A stretch of DNA of 16,002 nt from Clostridia bacterium (GTDB lineage Bacteria; Bacillota; Clostridia; Christensenellales; Pumilibacteraceae). The stretch spans positions 1 through 16,002 of the forward strand of contig JAFTMM010000090.1 of the NCBI GenBank assembly GCA_017452405.1, in the 5' to 3' direction. Positions 1 to 7,104 of the stretch are shown in pieces (the stretch's first letter is position 1; every line of letters starts with the position of its first letter). Under the pieces are notes generated by a model, which was not told the origin of the DNA, did not search any database, and saw only the letters and a list, made by a program, of their open reading frames with translations. Made by a program: the position numbers and the translations under genes.

Positions 1-1
1 A

Positions 2-184
2 AGCTCTGATATCGGTGATTTTGATATTGACGCCGTAGAAGTGGACGCAGGTAATTTGACGGTAAAAATCAAGCGTCCTCATAGTGATACCGCTAATGAT
101 CGAGCGGTAGGATTTTTCTTTATTATCGAAGTGAATAAAGCGTTCGTCAAGGACGTAACAAACACCACGTATGTTTATATTTGA
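2..184 (+). CDS. C-terminal end of an unrecognised protein (5' truncated by window edge)
   Basis: An open frame runs from the window edge to a TGA at 182-184 and gives the last 60 residues of a protein whose start lies outside the window. The segment alternates hydrophobic and polar residues (for example VDAGNLTVKIKRP and AVGFFFIIEVNKAFV), which suggests a beta-rich C-terminal domain, possibly of an extracellular or ligand-binding protein. No motif that names a family is visible. It lies upstream of another AT-rich gene on the same strand, and the two may belong to one accessory block. The frame is supported only by its openness and the ordinary amino-acid composition, so function is left open. 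Confidence 0.55.
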   Translation, partial: SSDIGDFDIDAVEVDAGNLTVKIKRPHSDTANDRAVGFFFIIEVNKAFVKDVTNTTYVYI

Positions 185-369
185 TGTTGTAAACAGTTCT
201 GCAAAAATCAAGAGACAATATTGTACGCAAAATGGATTTAAGAAACTTAGTTCGACTTTAAATAAATAAAAAGATGAAAAATTAATAATGCAAAAATTTA
301 GTAGAGCAAAAACGAGAGATGGTATTAAACCAAAGCTATAAATTATTTGAAAACTAGGAGAAAGATTTT
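185..369. other. AT-rich intergenic region, no gene seen
   Basis: This 185-base gap is AT-rich and contains only very short frames, such as a nine-codon ATG frame at 231 without a ribosome binding site. A possible extended -10 element (TGGTATTAA around 320-328) lies 42 bases before the next start codon, but I see no matching -35 element at 16-18 bases. No hairpin with a U-run was found. Confidence 0.5.
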
Positions 370-1122
370 ATGAAAAGAAAAGCATCAAAAATTTTCATAG
401 GGGTAATGTGTTACATAGTATTCACAATTGTCTGTTTCTTTTGCACTGTCTTAGTTTTTAGATGCGGTATTTTTAAGGATTTAGAAGTAAAGACAGATGG
501 ATTTTTTAAATACGTTATTGTTGGAGAAAATAGCCGTGTTCCAAATTTAAGAAACAAGGCAGTTGTTGCGATTGTTGGTTTTACATGGTCTGGAGAGCAG
601 CAAGAGATTATAGATATACCTAGAGAAATTGATGGGAAACCCGTACGGCGAATCGGTTACGACGATCAGTTCCGTCACGATGTTTACACAGTGTATAGTC
701 AAAACCTCAAAAAAATATATATCCATGACAACATTAGATACATCAATAATTTTGAAGGGGGAAAGGTTGACGTGATGCTGTGTTCAGCAAACAATGATTT
801 TAGTATTTATGACTCTGATATAATGAATATATATTTTTATAAATCCATGACTGACAGAGAATTTATTACAATGACAGTTTCCTATGCTAATATCGTTTAT
901 ATGAATAACTATACGCCCGAAATTAATGAAGGGTATTACCGCCTGGATAATATTGAAATGGGAGAAAAGGTACCAGAGCCACCGAGTCCTGAAAGAAGCG
1001 GTTATGAATTTACGGGCTGGTTCACTGAGCCAGAGTGCATAAATGCTTGGAACTTTGACGTTTCGCCAAATATTGAAGAAAACACAGAATTCAGACTCTA
1101 CGCCGGCTGGCGTGCAGTATAA
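370..1122 (+). CDS. Membrane-anchored protein with an InlB-type (Listeria-Bacteroides) C-terminal repeat
   Basis: The 250-residue product begins with a short basic stretch (MKRK) and a single hydrophobic helix at about residues 8-31, consistent with an uncleaved signal anchor that leaves the rest outside the cell. Residues 78-130 (IDIPREIDGKPVRRIG, then LKKIYIHDNIRYINNF) resemble the spacing of BspA-type leucine-rich repeats, weakly. Residues 196-248 fit the InlB B-repeat or Flg_new family: GEKVPEPP, RSGYEFTGWFTEP, and a closing LYAGW. Such modules occur in surface proteins of gut Firmicutes and are thought to mediate protein contacts. The start is set by AGGAG at 356-360, nine bases before the ATG. 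The AGA, ATA and TTA codon use differs from the CGT- and CTT-rich core genes, which suggests acquisition. The specific role is unknown. Confidence 0.75.
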   Translation: MKRKASKIFIGVMCYIVFTIVCFFCTVLVFRCGIFKDLEVKTDGFFKYVIVGENSRVPNLRNKAVVAIVGFTWSGEQQEIIDIPREIDGKPVRRIGYDDQFRHDVYTVYSQNLKKIYIHDNIRYINNFEGGKVDVMLCSANNDFSIYDSDIMNIYFYKSMTDREFITMTVSYANIVYMNNYTPEINEGYYRLDNIEMGEKVPEPPSPERSGYEFTGWFTEPECINAWNFDVSPNIEENTEFRLYAGWRAV

Positions 1123-1133
1123 ATAAGGAGAAA

Positions 1134-1148
1134 ATGAATATTGAATAG
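1134..1148 (+). pseudogene. Four-codon frame behind a strong ribosome binding site, possible remnant of a gene start
   Basis: AAGGAG at 1125-1130 is followed four bases later by ATG, then three more codons and TAG (MNIE). The spacing and wording of the ribosome binding site match those of real genes in the window, yet nothing is left to translate. It could be the scar of a lost downstream gene at the junction between the accessory block and the core genes, or chance in a purine-rich stretch. Confidence 0.25.
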
Positions 1149-1150
1149 AA

Positions 1151-1180
1151 AAGAGCCGTAACGAGTTCGTGACGGCTCTT
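1151..1180 (-). terminator. Rho-independent terminator of the rqcH-DUF308 operon
   Basis: AAGAGCCGTAACG and CGTGACGGCTCTT form a 13-position stem with one mismatch around an AGTT loop. Read on the minus strand, the hairpin is followed by TTTTCTATT, a usable U-tail, and it starts 12 bases past the end of the DUF308 gene. Read on the plus strand, the tail (ATAAATAAC) is poor, so it mainly serves the minus strand, although it may also slow plus-strand transcription. Confidence 0.8.
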
Positions 1181-1191
1181 ATAAATAACTT

Positions 1192-1740
1192 TTACATAAA
1201 CAGGAAGAAAATAGCACCGAGATATGCGGCAATTCCGATAGGGATATAACCCCATGAGGTTATCCATTCCCAGCCGTACATAGTACCGAACATATACAGA
1301 ATTACGAACGCGCCGAGAATAAGATAAATAATTGCCATTAATACGTTTAATCTGTTTCCCTTGCTCTTCACAAGCAGATATATTCCGTAGCCTACGAGAA
1401 GCAAACCGAGCGCAAAGAATATCCAGCTTGATATTTGATTGGCGGCAATAACAAGCGCAACGCCTACGATAATCTCAATTATTCCGAGCGCCAAACTCTT
1501 GCCTGAATTTTTGTATCTGAAATAGTTTACTACTGCTACTGCTCCGAGCGCTGCGGCAACTACGCCGATTATGCGCACAAGCATAGTTATAAGACCTGTA
1601 GTGCCGTTGAAGAACAAAATGAACGTTCCGAGAACGGCTAGCATAATTCCGATCATAGCGTTTACCGATATGTTAATCGCAAACTTACTTGACACTCTTT
1701 CGTGCTTGACTTGTCTTTCGCTTTTACCTTTCTGTGACAT
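1192..1740 (-). CDS. HdeD/DUF308-like integral membrane protein
   Basis: The 182-residue product has a charged N-terminus (residues 1-20, rich in K, R and E) followed by six hydrophobic segments at about 25-45, 50-73, 82-100, 105-124, 131-151 and 163-181. They are arranged as three helix pairs with small loops. This pattern and the glycine-rich helices (GIIEIIVGVALVI, IFFALGLLLVGYGIYLL) are typical of the DUF308/HdeD family. E. coli HdeD is linked to acid resistance at high cell density, but the biochemical role of the family is unknown. The start is supported by AAGGAGGA just upstream on the minus strand. It begins 17 bases after the rqcH stop and shares that operon and its terminator. Assignment to the family is fairly firm; function is not. 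Confidence 0.75.
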   Translation of the reverse strand: MSQKGKSERQVKHERVSSKFAINISVNAMIGIMLAVLGTFILFFNGTTGLITMLVRIIGVVAAALGAVAVVNYFRYKNSGKSLALGIIEIIVGVALVIAANQISSWIFFALGLLLVGYGIYLLVKSKGNRLNVLMAIIYLILGAFVILYMFGTMYGWEWITSWGYIPIGIAAYLGAIFFLFM

Positions 1741-1757
1741 AATATTTATCTCCTCCT

Positions 1758-3404
1758 TTATTTTTCCACTCCGGGCGGAGTAGGGGTAACGTATACGGTT
1801 TTAGCTCCGAAATAGTCCACTTTTCCGGGCGCTGCGCCACGTTTTTTATATACGTTCTTGGCTTTAGTGTAATCAATGGGTACGTTCTCGGATTGTCTGG
1901 CTTTTGAAAAGAATGCCGCAATTCCGCCCGCTTTTTCAATGACCGAGTGGGGAACTTCTTTGCCACGCGCTTTGATTATGACGTGACTGCCGTGAAAGCC
2001 CTGCGTGTGTAGCCAAATATCTTCACCACGCGCCTCTTTGGTTATTTTGTCATTCTGTACGTTGCTCTTTCCAACGAGCACCTCATAGCCGTCAACGGTA
2101 AACTTTCTCGGTTCGCTGACGGTAGTCTTTTTCTTGCCGTTTTGACGGGTAAGGTAGCCGGCTACTTCCAGCTCCTCGGCGATATCTCGAATATCTTCCT
2201 CATTCGTTGCGAGTGACAAAGCGGTTTCTACGCTTTCAAGATAATCAATAGCAAGCTCGGCGTTACTGATCTGCTCTTCGAGATTAGCGACCGTGCGCTT
2301 TTTTTTCTGATAGCGCTTGAAGTGCTTTTGAGCGTCCTCCTGCGGTGAGTTCTCGGTAAGCTTGATTTCCATTTGCGTGCCGTCATACCAATTGTCTACC
2401 ACAACGGTGCTGTCGCCGTTCTTTATCTTATAAAGGTTGGCGGTGAGCAGTTCGCCTATAATGCGTTCGCTATCGTAGTCTTTTGCGTTCTCGTATTCTC
2501 TAACGAATGCGCCTAACTTCTTCTTTTGCTTGTCGAGTGTAGCGGTAAGAACGCGTTTGATCGCTTTTTCTGCCAATGTAAACCCGTTATCTGCAGTAAC
2601 GGATAAATAATATTCGTCCATTGCTTCGGACAGCGTAGGGAACGTCTTCCGCGTTTCGGTTTTCGTAGCGTAATCGCAGAACGAGAAATCCGTCGGGCCG
2701 TTTTCGTCGTAATAAACGGTGGGTGAGTGAGACGAAGAAACGAGCGCCCTCGCGCCTTCCGAAATTTTCCCACTACTTACGGCGCGATACAATATTTCGT
2801 TTGCCGTTGCCATGGACAGCCCACGCAGACGTTTGATCATTACGGACGGCAGTTCGTCTTCTTCTACTTCCTCGGATAAGCCGTCGCAGGCGCAATCGGT
2901 GGGGTATAAACGTTCGTCCACAGGGAAAGCGTACACAAGTCCGGGAATTATGGGGCGTTCCTCATCCAGCGTAATGTGCTTCAGCGCGTCAGTAACTTTG
3001 TAATTCTCATCCGTAATGACAACGTTGGAATACTTGCCCATAATCTCTACGATCATTATACGTTTGATTTCTTCACCGAGTTCGCCCCTTGCGTTTATGC
3101 GGAACAGCAAGATTCGCTCAAACGGGCGCGCCTCTACGCTTTCAATTTGACCGCCTCCGATATGACGGCGAAGGTGCAAACAGAAAGAAAGAGGCGTGGC
3201 GGTGGACGTAATTTTTTGCGACGTTAAATAACACCTCGGCGAAGCCGCTGCGGTGATTATAAGATTATTATTTGCGCCTTTTGCGCGAATAATCAGCATG
3301 AGCGTGGTTTTATTGCTCATTATTATTTTGTCTATCCTACCGCCCGAAAGCCTTTCGTTAAGTTCTTCGGCAAGAGCGGAGTAATTGACTGCATCTGCGG
3401 GCAT
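1758..3404 (-). CDS. rqcH: RqcH, NFACT-family ribosome quality control factor (Rqc2 homologue)
   Basis: This is a 548-residue NFACT protein, close to the usual 560-580. In B. subtilis RqcH binds stalled 50S-peptidyl-tRNA complexes, recruits tRNA-Ala and extends the nascent chain with alanine tails that direct it to ClpXP; older records call the family fibronectin-binding protein A. The NFACT-N domain spans about residues 1-200 (MPADAVNYSALAEELNERL, then GGRIDKI), a charged helical coiled-coil region about 270-420, and the NFACT-R/DUF814 domain about 455-540 (DIWLH at 462-466, HVIIK, then a closing KTVYVTP). The usual Asp-Arg pair of NFACT-N (D97 R98 in B. subtilis) appears here as E96 R97. 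The start has TAGGAG just upstream and a promoter at 3423-3451. It is divergent from tig and lies near clpXP, a fitting functional neighbourhood. Confidence 0.93.
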   Translation of the reverse strand: MPADAVNYSALAEELNERLSGGRIDKIIMSNKTTLMLIIRAKGANNNLIITAAASPRCYLTSQKITSTATPLSFCLHLRRHIGGGQIESVEARPFERILLFRINARGELGEEIKRIMIVEIMGKYSNVVITDENYKVTDALKHITLDEERPIIPGLVYAFPVDERLYPTDCACDGLSEEVEEDELPSVMIKRLRGLSMATANEILYRAVSSGKISEGARALVSSSHSPTVYYDENGPTDFSFCDYATKTETRKTFPTLSEAMDEYYLSVTADNGFTLAEKAIKRVLTATLDKQKKKLGAFVREYENAKDYDSERIIGELLTANLYKIKNGDSTVVVDNWYDGTQMEIKLTENSPQEDAQKHFKRYQKKKRTVANLEEQISNAELAIDYLESVETALSLATNEEDIRDIAEELEVAGYLTRQNGKKKTTVSEPRKFTVDGYEVLVGKSNVQNDKITKEARGEDIWLHTQGFHGSHVIIKARGKEVPHSVIEKAGGIAAFFSKARQSENVPIDYTKAKNVYKKRGAAPGKVDYFGAKTVYVTPTPPGVEK

Positions 3405-3422
3405 AATTATACTCCTACGTAT

Positions 3423-3451
3423 ATTTTAGTATAAACGGCGAAAAAAGTAAA
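3423..3451 (-). promoter_or_regulatory. Sigma-A-type promoter of rqcH
   Basis: On the minus strand TTTACT (3446-3451) and TAAAAT (3423-3428) are separated by exactly 17 bases. Transcription would begin close to the rqcH ribosome binding site. This is an inference from match and spacing; the region is AT-rich, so chance is possible. Confidence 0.6.
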
Positions 3452-3514
3452 TCGATTTAAAGATAAAATTCGACCGCCACGCCTGGTTAAAAAAATCAAA
3501 CCGACTTTAATTAA

Positions 3515-3543
3515 TTGACATTATTTTCCGTTTGTGTTACATT
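3515..3543 (+). promoter_or_regulatory. Sigma-A-type promoter of tig-clpP-clpX
   Basis: A perfect -35 element, TTGACA (3515-3520), is followed after 17 bases by TACATT (3538-3543). A TG one base before that hexamer gives an extended -10. It points at tig, whose ATG is 50 bases downstream of the -10 element. Confidence 0.75.
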
Positions 3544-3570
3544 ATTAGCTGACATTTTAATCAGTAATAA
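3542..3570 (+). promoter_or_regulatory. Imperfect palindrome in the tig leader
   Basis: TTATTAGCTGA and TCAGTAATAA form ten base pairs with one bulged G around an eight-base loop. The hairpin overlaps the end of the -10 element and the expected transcription start, and ends 11 bases before AAAGGAG. It has no U-run, so it is not a terminator. It could be an operator or an mRNA 5' stabilising hairpin, but in AT-rich DNA it could also be chance. Confidence 0.35.
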
Positions 3571-3593
3571 TTTTAAGCCCCAAAGGAGCAGAA

Positions 3594-4949
3594 ATGAAGT
3601 ACACTATCAGTAAAGAAAAGAGTGAAGTTACCGTTAAGTTCGATACCACCCCCACGGAGTGGACGGACGCTGTAAACAAAGCGTACCAGGAAACTAAGGG
3701 CAAGTATAAGGTTCCCGGTTTCCGTCAGGGAAAAGCTCCCAAGCACGTAATCGAATCCATGTACGGCGTAGGAGTATTTGCCGACGACGCTATGGATATT
3801 CTCATTCAAGACGGTTACGAAAAGTTCGTTGGTGAAAACGAAGATATCGTTCCCCTTGACCGTCCCACCGCGTCTATAGACGCATTTGACGGAAAGAAGC
3901 TTAAGTTCTCTCTTAAATTTCCCGTAACTCCCGACGTTAGCCTTGGCGAGTATAAGGGCGTAGAAGTGGTTAAAGCAGAATATACAGTAAGCGACGACCA
4001 GATTGACGCAGAGCTCAAAAACGTGCTTGAAAGAAGCGCGCGTATTGAAGAAAAAGAGGGCGAAGCTCAGCTCGGTGATACCGTAAACCTCGATTTCTCG
4101 GGTTCAGTAGACGGCGTTAAATTTGACGGTGGTACGGCAGAGCAGTATAACCTTGAGCTTGGTTCTCATTCCTTTATTCCCGGATTTGAAGAACAGCTCG
4201 TAGGCGTTAAGAAGGGTGACGAAAAGGACGTTAACGTTAAGTTCCCCGAAGAATACCACGCTGACGAACTCAAAGGAAAAGACGCGGTTTTCGCTTGCAA
4301 GATTAACAGCGTTTCGGCTAAGATAGTACCCGAAATGGATGACGCATGGGCAAAAGACGTTTCCGAGTTCGATACCCTTGCGGATTACAGAAACTCCATT
4401 AAGGAAAGACTTGCAAAGCAGGGCGAAAGCAGAGCGCGCGCAGAAAACGAAAATAATATTATCAACGCTATCGTAGACAAGAGCGAAGCGGATATTCCCG
4501 ACGTTCTCGTTCAGTCCTATCTTGACGATATGCTTCGCGATATGGAAATGCGTATGTACTATCAGGGCATGAAACTTGAAGATTACTTCAAGTATACCGG
4601 TACTACCGTAGAAGATTTCCGTAAGGATCGCTATGAAGACGCTAAGCGTGGCGCGCTTACCAGACTCTGTCTTGAAGAAATTATCAAACGCGAGAACATC
4701 ACGGCTACCGACGAAGAAGCAGAGAAAAAGTATGCTGAAAGTATGCCTGCGCCCTCCGGCGGCGAAGAAGTTCGCAAGCCCGACGAGCGCGAAATGGGCT
4801 ATCTTAAGAACGAAATCGTTATGACCAAGCTTCTTGATATGCTTATCGAAAACGCGGTATTTACCGAGAAGAAAGAAGAAGCGGAAAAGCCTAAGAAAAA
4901 AACGACAAGAAAGACCACGAAGAAGACCGAAACCGAAGCTAAAGAATAA
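3594..4949 (+). CDS. tig: Trigger factor, ribosome-associated chaperone and prolyl isomerase
   Basis: Trigger factor binds ribosomal protein L23 at the exit tunnel and shields nascent chains. The 451-residue product carries the N-terminal ribosome-binding domain with the signature GFRQGKAP at residues 42-49, an FKBP-type peptidyl-prolyl isomerase domain at about 161-243 (GDTVNLDFSG, then FIPGFEEQLVG), and the C-terminal helical chaperone domain. It is about 20 residues longer than usual because of a tail from about residue 425 that is dominated by Lys, Thr and Glu (PKKKTTRKTTKK). The start has AAAGGAG seven bases upstream and a promoter at 3515-3543. It is first in a tig-clpP-clpX operon, with 66 bases to clpP and no convincing terminator between. 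Confidence 0.97.
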   Translation: MKYTISKEKSEVTVKFDTTPTEWTDAVNKAYQETKGKYKVPGFRQGKAPKHVIESMYGVGVFADDAMDILIQDGYEKFVGENEDIVPLDRPTASIDAFDGKKLKFSLKFPVTPDVSLGEYKGVEVVKAEYTVSDDQIDAELKNVLERSARIEEKEGEAQLGDTVNLDFSGSVDGVKFDGGTAEQYNLELGSHSFIPGFEEQLVGVKKGDEKDVNVKFPEEYHADELKGKDAVFACKINSVSAKIVPEMDDAWAKDVSEFDTLADYRNSIKERLAKQGESRARAENENNIINAIVDKSEADIPDVLVQSYLDDMLRDMEMRMYYQGMKLEDYFKYTGTTVEDFRKDRYEDAKRGALTRLCLEEIIKRENITATDEEAEKKYAESMPAPSGGEEVRKPDEREMGYLKNEIVMTKLLDMLIENAVFTEKKEEAEKPKKKTTRKTTKKTETEAKE

Positions 4950-5015
4950 TATTTTCGCCATAGGCAGAATAAAATAGGGCGATACGGAAATATTTAGGTA
5001 AGTACGGAGGCATAC

Positions 5016-5612
5016 ATGACAATCAGTAACAATCTTGTACCTATGGTTGTAGAGCAAACTAATCGCGGTGAGCGCTCTTACGACCTTTATTCCAGAATGC
5101 TTGAAGACCGTATAGTTTTCCTCAACGGCGAGGTCAACGACGTGTCCGCAAATATCGTTATTGCACAGCTCATATATCTCGAAGCAAAAGATCCGGACAA
5201 GGATATAAGCCTTTATATCAACTCACCGGGCGGTTCCGTAACGGCAGGTATGGGCATATATGATACTATGAATTTCATTAAACCCGACGTTTCAACGATT
5301 TGCGTGGGTATGGCTGCGTCTATGGGCGCATTCCTTCTCAGCGCAGGCGCGAAAGGCAAGCGTTTTAGTCTGCCTAACAGTGAAATCATGATCCATCAAC
5401 CTCTCGGCGGTGCGCAAGGGCAGGCTACGGATATCATGATCCAGGCAGAGCATATCATTAAAATCAAGAAAAAGATGAACCGTATATTGTCGGAAAATTG
5501 TAAACAACCGCTTGAAAAGATAGAGCGTGACGTTGAGCGCGACTATTATATGAGCGCGTCTGAAGCGCTCGAATACGGTCTTATCGATAAGATTTTCGAA
5601 AAGAGAGGTTAA
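5016..5612 (+). CDS. clpP: ClpP, ATP-dependent Clp protease proteolytic subunit
   Basis: ClpP forms the tetradecameric serine protease chamber that works with ClpX and other Clp ATPases in the cytoplasm. The 198-residue product has the usual length and core: LVPMVVEQTNRGERSYD near the start, the oxyanion-loop segment SPGGSVTAG at 70-78, Ser102 in GMAASMGAF, His127 in MIHQPLGGAQGQ, and Asp176 in ERDYYMS. The Ser-His and His-Asp distances (25 and 49) match the family. The N-terminal extension before LVPMV is only six residues, so little or no propeptide is expected. CGGAGG lies seven bases before the ATG. It is followed by clpX after one base, so the two are almost certainly co-translated. Confidence 0.98.
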   Translation: MTISNNLVPMVVEQTNRGERSYDLYSRMLEDRIVFLNGEVNDVSANIVIAQLIYLEAKDPDKDISLYINSPGGSVTAGMGIYDTMNFIKPDVSTICVGMAASMGAFLLSAGAKGKRFSLPNSEIMIHQPLGGAQGQATDIMIQAEHIIKIKKKMNRILSENCKQPLEKIERDVERDYYMSASEALEYGLIDKIFEKRG

Positions 5613-5613
5613 T

Positions 5614-6882
5614 TTGGAATTTTATAACGAACCGAGGCATTGTGAATTTTGCGGAAAAAGCGAGGACGAGGTTTCAAAGCTAATAAGCTCACCCGGTGGT
5701 GTCTGCATCTGTAACGATTGCGTAGATCTTTGTTCCGACTTGCTTTACGAAGAAACGGAGGAAAAAGACGGCGCCGAGCTTCTTCCCAACTTGCCCACGC
5801 CGATTGAAATTAAGAACGCGCTTGACGAATATATCGTAGGACAGCACGAAGCAAAAAAGGCGCTTGCCGTTGCGGTTTATAACCACTATAAGCGCATTAA
5901 TTTCAATTCAAAAAGCAAACCTCAAAAGAAGGATAAAGAGAAAAAGGACAGCGAAATCGAGCTTAAAAAGAGTAATATCTTAATGCTTGGACCAACCGGT
6001 TGCGGTAAAACCCTTCTTGCTCAAACGCTTTCTCGTATTCTCAACGTACCTTTTGCCGTAGCCGACGCAACGACTCTTACGGAAGCGGGCTACGTCGGCG
6101 AGGACGTGGAAAATATCCTTTTAAAGCTCATACAGAACGCCGAATACGACATTCCCAAAGCGGAAATTGGTATTATCTATATCGACGAAATAGACAAGAT
6201 TTCCAGAAAAAGCGAGAACACGTCTATCACTCGTGACGTATCGGGCGAAGGCGTTCAGCAGGCGCTTCTCAAGATTATCGAAAGTACGGTTGCTAACGTA
6301 CCTCCGCAGGGCGGAAGAAAGCACCCTCAGCAGGAATGTCTGCAAATCGATACGACTAATATTCTCTTTATCTTCGGCGGTGCGTTCGTAGGACTTGAAA
6401 AAATAGTCGGACAGAGACGAGATGGAAGCCTTATGGGTTTCGGCGGTAACGTTAAGAGCAAAGAGAAGATAAGCATAAGCGAAGCTCTTCGTGACGCTCA
6501 ACCGCAGGACCTTATCAAGTTCGGACTTATTCCCGAATTCGTAGGACGTGTGCCCGTAACAGTAAGCCTCAACGCGCTTGACAGAGAAGCTCTCGTATCT
6601 ATATTGACTCAGCCCAAAGATGCGCTCGTTAAGCAGTACGAAAAACTTTTTGAGATCGACGGCATAAAACTCGAATTTGAAGAGGGCGCAATAAACGCAA
6701 TCGCAGATAGAGCGATAGCTCTCGACACGGGCGCGCGTGGACTGCGCACGATTATCGAAAACGCAATGATGGACCTTATGTACACAAGTCCGTCAGACAA
6801 AGAGATCGAAAAGATCGTAGTTACCGAGGACTTCTTGCTCGGCAAGGGCGAACCTATCGTAGTTCGTGGAGAAGCAGCGTAA
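5614..6882 (+). CDS. clpX: ClpX, AAA+ unfoldase of the ClpXP protease
   Basis: ClpX recognises tagged substrates, unfolds them with ATP and threads them into ClpP. The 422-residue product has the N-terminal zinc-binding dimerisation domain (C10, C13, C33, C36), Walker A GPTGCGKT at 126-133, pore-loop GYVG at 159-162, Walker B IIYIDEID at 187-194, the RKH loop at 235-237, the ClpP-docking loop with MGF at 274-276 (usually IGF or LGF), and GLIPEFVGR ending in the arginine finger at 312. Sensor 2 lies in GARGLRTII. The start codon is TTG, chosen because translation then begins just before the zinc domain; AGAGG lies five bases upstream and clpP ends one base earlier. A hairpin at 6890-6921 ends the operon. 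Confidence 0.98.
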   Translation: MEFYNEPRHCEFCGKSEDEVSKLISSPGGVCICNDCVDLCSDLLYEETEEKDGAELLPNLPTPIEIKNALDEYIVGQHEAKKALAVAVYNHYKRINFNSKSKPQKKDKEKKDSEIELKKSNILMLGPTGCGKTLLAQTLSRILNVPFAVADATTLTEAGYVGEDVENILLKLIQNAEYDIPKAEIGIIYIDEIDKISRKSENTSITRDVSGEGVQQALLKIIESTVANVPPQGGRKHPQQECLQIDTTNILFIFGGAFVGLEKIVGQRRDGSLMGFGGNVKSKEKISISEALRDAQPQDLIKFGLIPEFVGRVPVTVSLNALDREALVSILTQPKDALVKQYEKLFEIDGIKLEFEEGAINAIADRAIALDTGARGLRTIIENAMMDLMYTSPSDKEIEKIVVTEDFLLGKGEPIVVRGEAA

Positions 6883-6889
6883 TAAAAGC

Positions 6890-6924
6890 AAATGCGACGA
6901 TTGAAACCAATCGTCGCATTTTTA
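6890..6924. terminator. Bidirectional terminator between clpX and a convergent small gene
   Basis: AAATGCGACGATTG (6890-6903) and its exact complement (6908-6921) form a perfect 14-bp stem with an AAAC loop. On the plus strand the T-run continues past the stem (TTTTT in 6919-6923), which ends the clpX transcript. On the minus strand it starts eight bases after the stop of the 39-codon gene and is followed by TTTGCTTTTATT, so it can serve both. Confidence 0.9.
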
Positions 6925-6928
6925 CTGC

Positions 6929-7048
6929 TTACAGATCGTCCGCATCCTGTTCGGGTTCTTCCGTAATTACACCGTTACCGGTATAAGATCCTAATGGATC
7001 GTTTTTGGACATAAAGTCCTGTTCTTCTTCAAAAAGTTCGTTTTCCAT
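6929..7048 (-). CDS. Small acidic protein of 39 residues, family not identified
   Basis: A short minus-strand frame encodes 39 residues, very acidic (13 Asp or Glu). It begins MENELFEEEQDF, has a central NDPLGSYTG and ends QDADDL. The central and terminal motifs remind me of small conserved proteins in clostridial genomes, but I cannot name a family with certainty. Support for a real gene: it fits exactly between the bidirectional hairpin (8 bases after its stop) and the yqfC start, it is convergent with clpX, and without it the 222-base gap would be empty. Against it: the sequence before the ATG (AAGATACTTAT) has only a weak ribosome binding site, and no good promoter is seen. No Cys, no membrane segment and no signal peptide, so it would be cytosolic. 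Confidence 0.6.
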   Translation of the reverse strand: MENELFEEEQDFMSKNDPLGSYTGNGVITEEPEQDADDL

Positions 7049-7070
7049 ATAAGTATCTTGCGTCTATAAA

Positions 7071-7099
7071 TCATTAATTATTCACGAATTTCATATTAT
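7071..7099 (+). promoter_or_regulatory. Possible sporulation (sigma-E-like) promoter of yqfC
   Basis: CATATTAT at 7092-7099 resembles the sigma-E -10 element (CATACAAT, six of eight). TCATTAA at 7071-7077, 14 bases upstream, is only a partial match to the -35. In B. subtilis yqfC and yqfD are in the sigma-E regulon, which makes this plausible. The -10 element ends only five bases before the yqfC ATG, so a transcript from here would be almost leaderless. Confidence 0.3.
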
Positions 7100-7104
7100 A
7101 TCGT

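Noticed and set aside
231..260. Nine-codon frame MDLRNLVRL in the first intergenic gap
   Set aside because: No ribosome binding site, no structure suggesting a leader peptide or attenuator.
4950..5005. Possible hairpin between tig and clpP (TCGCC with GGCGA)
   Set aside because: Only five to six pairs with a long loop and no T-run; operon read-through is more likely.
4104..5057. 317-codon minus-strand frame across tig and the clpP start
   Set aside because: Antisense to trigger factor, Phe-rich composition mirroring GAA/AAG codons, no ribosome binding site or domain.
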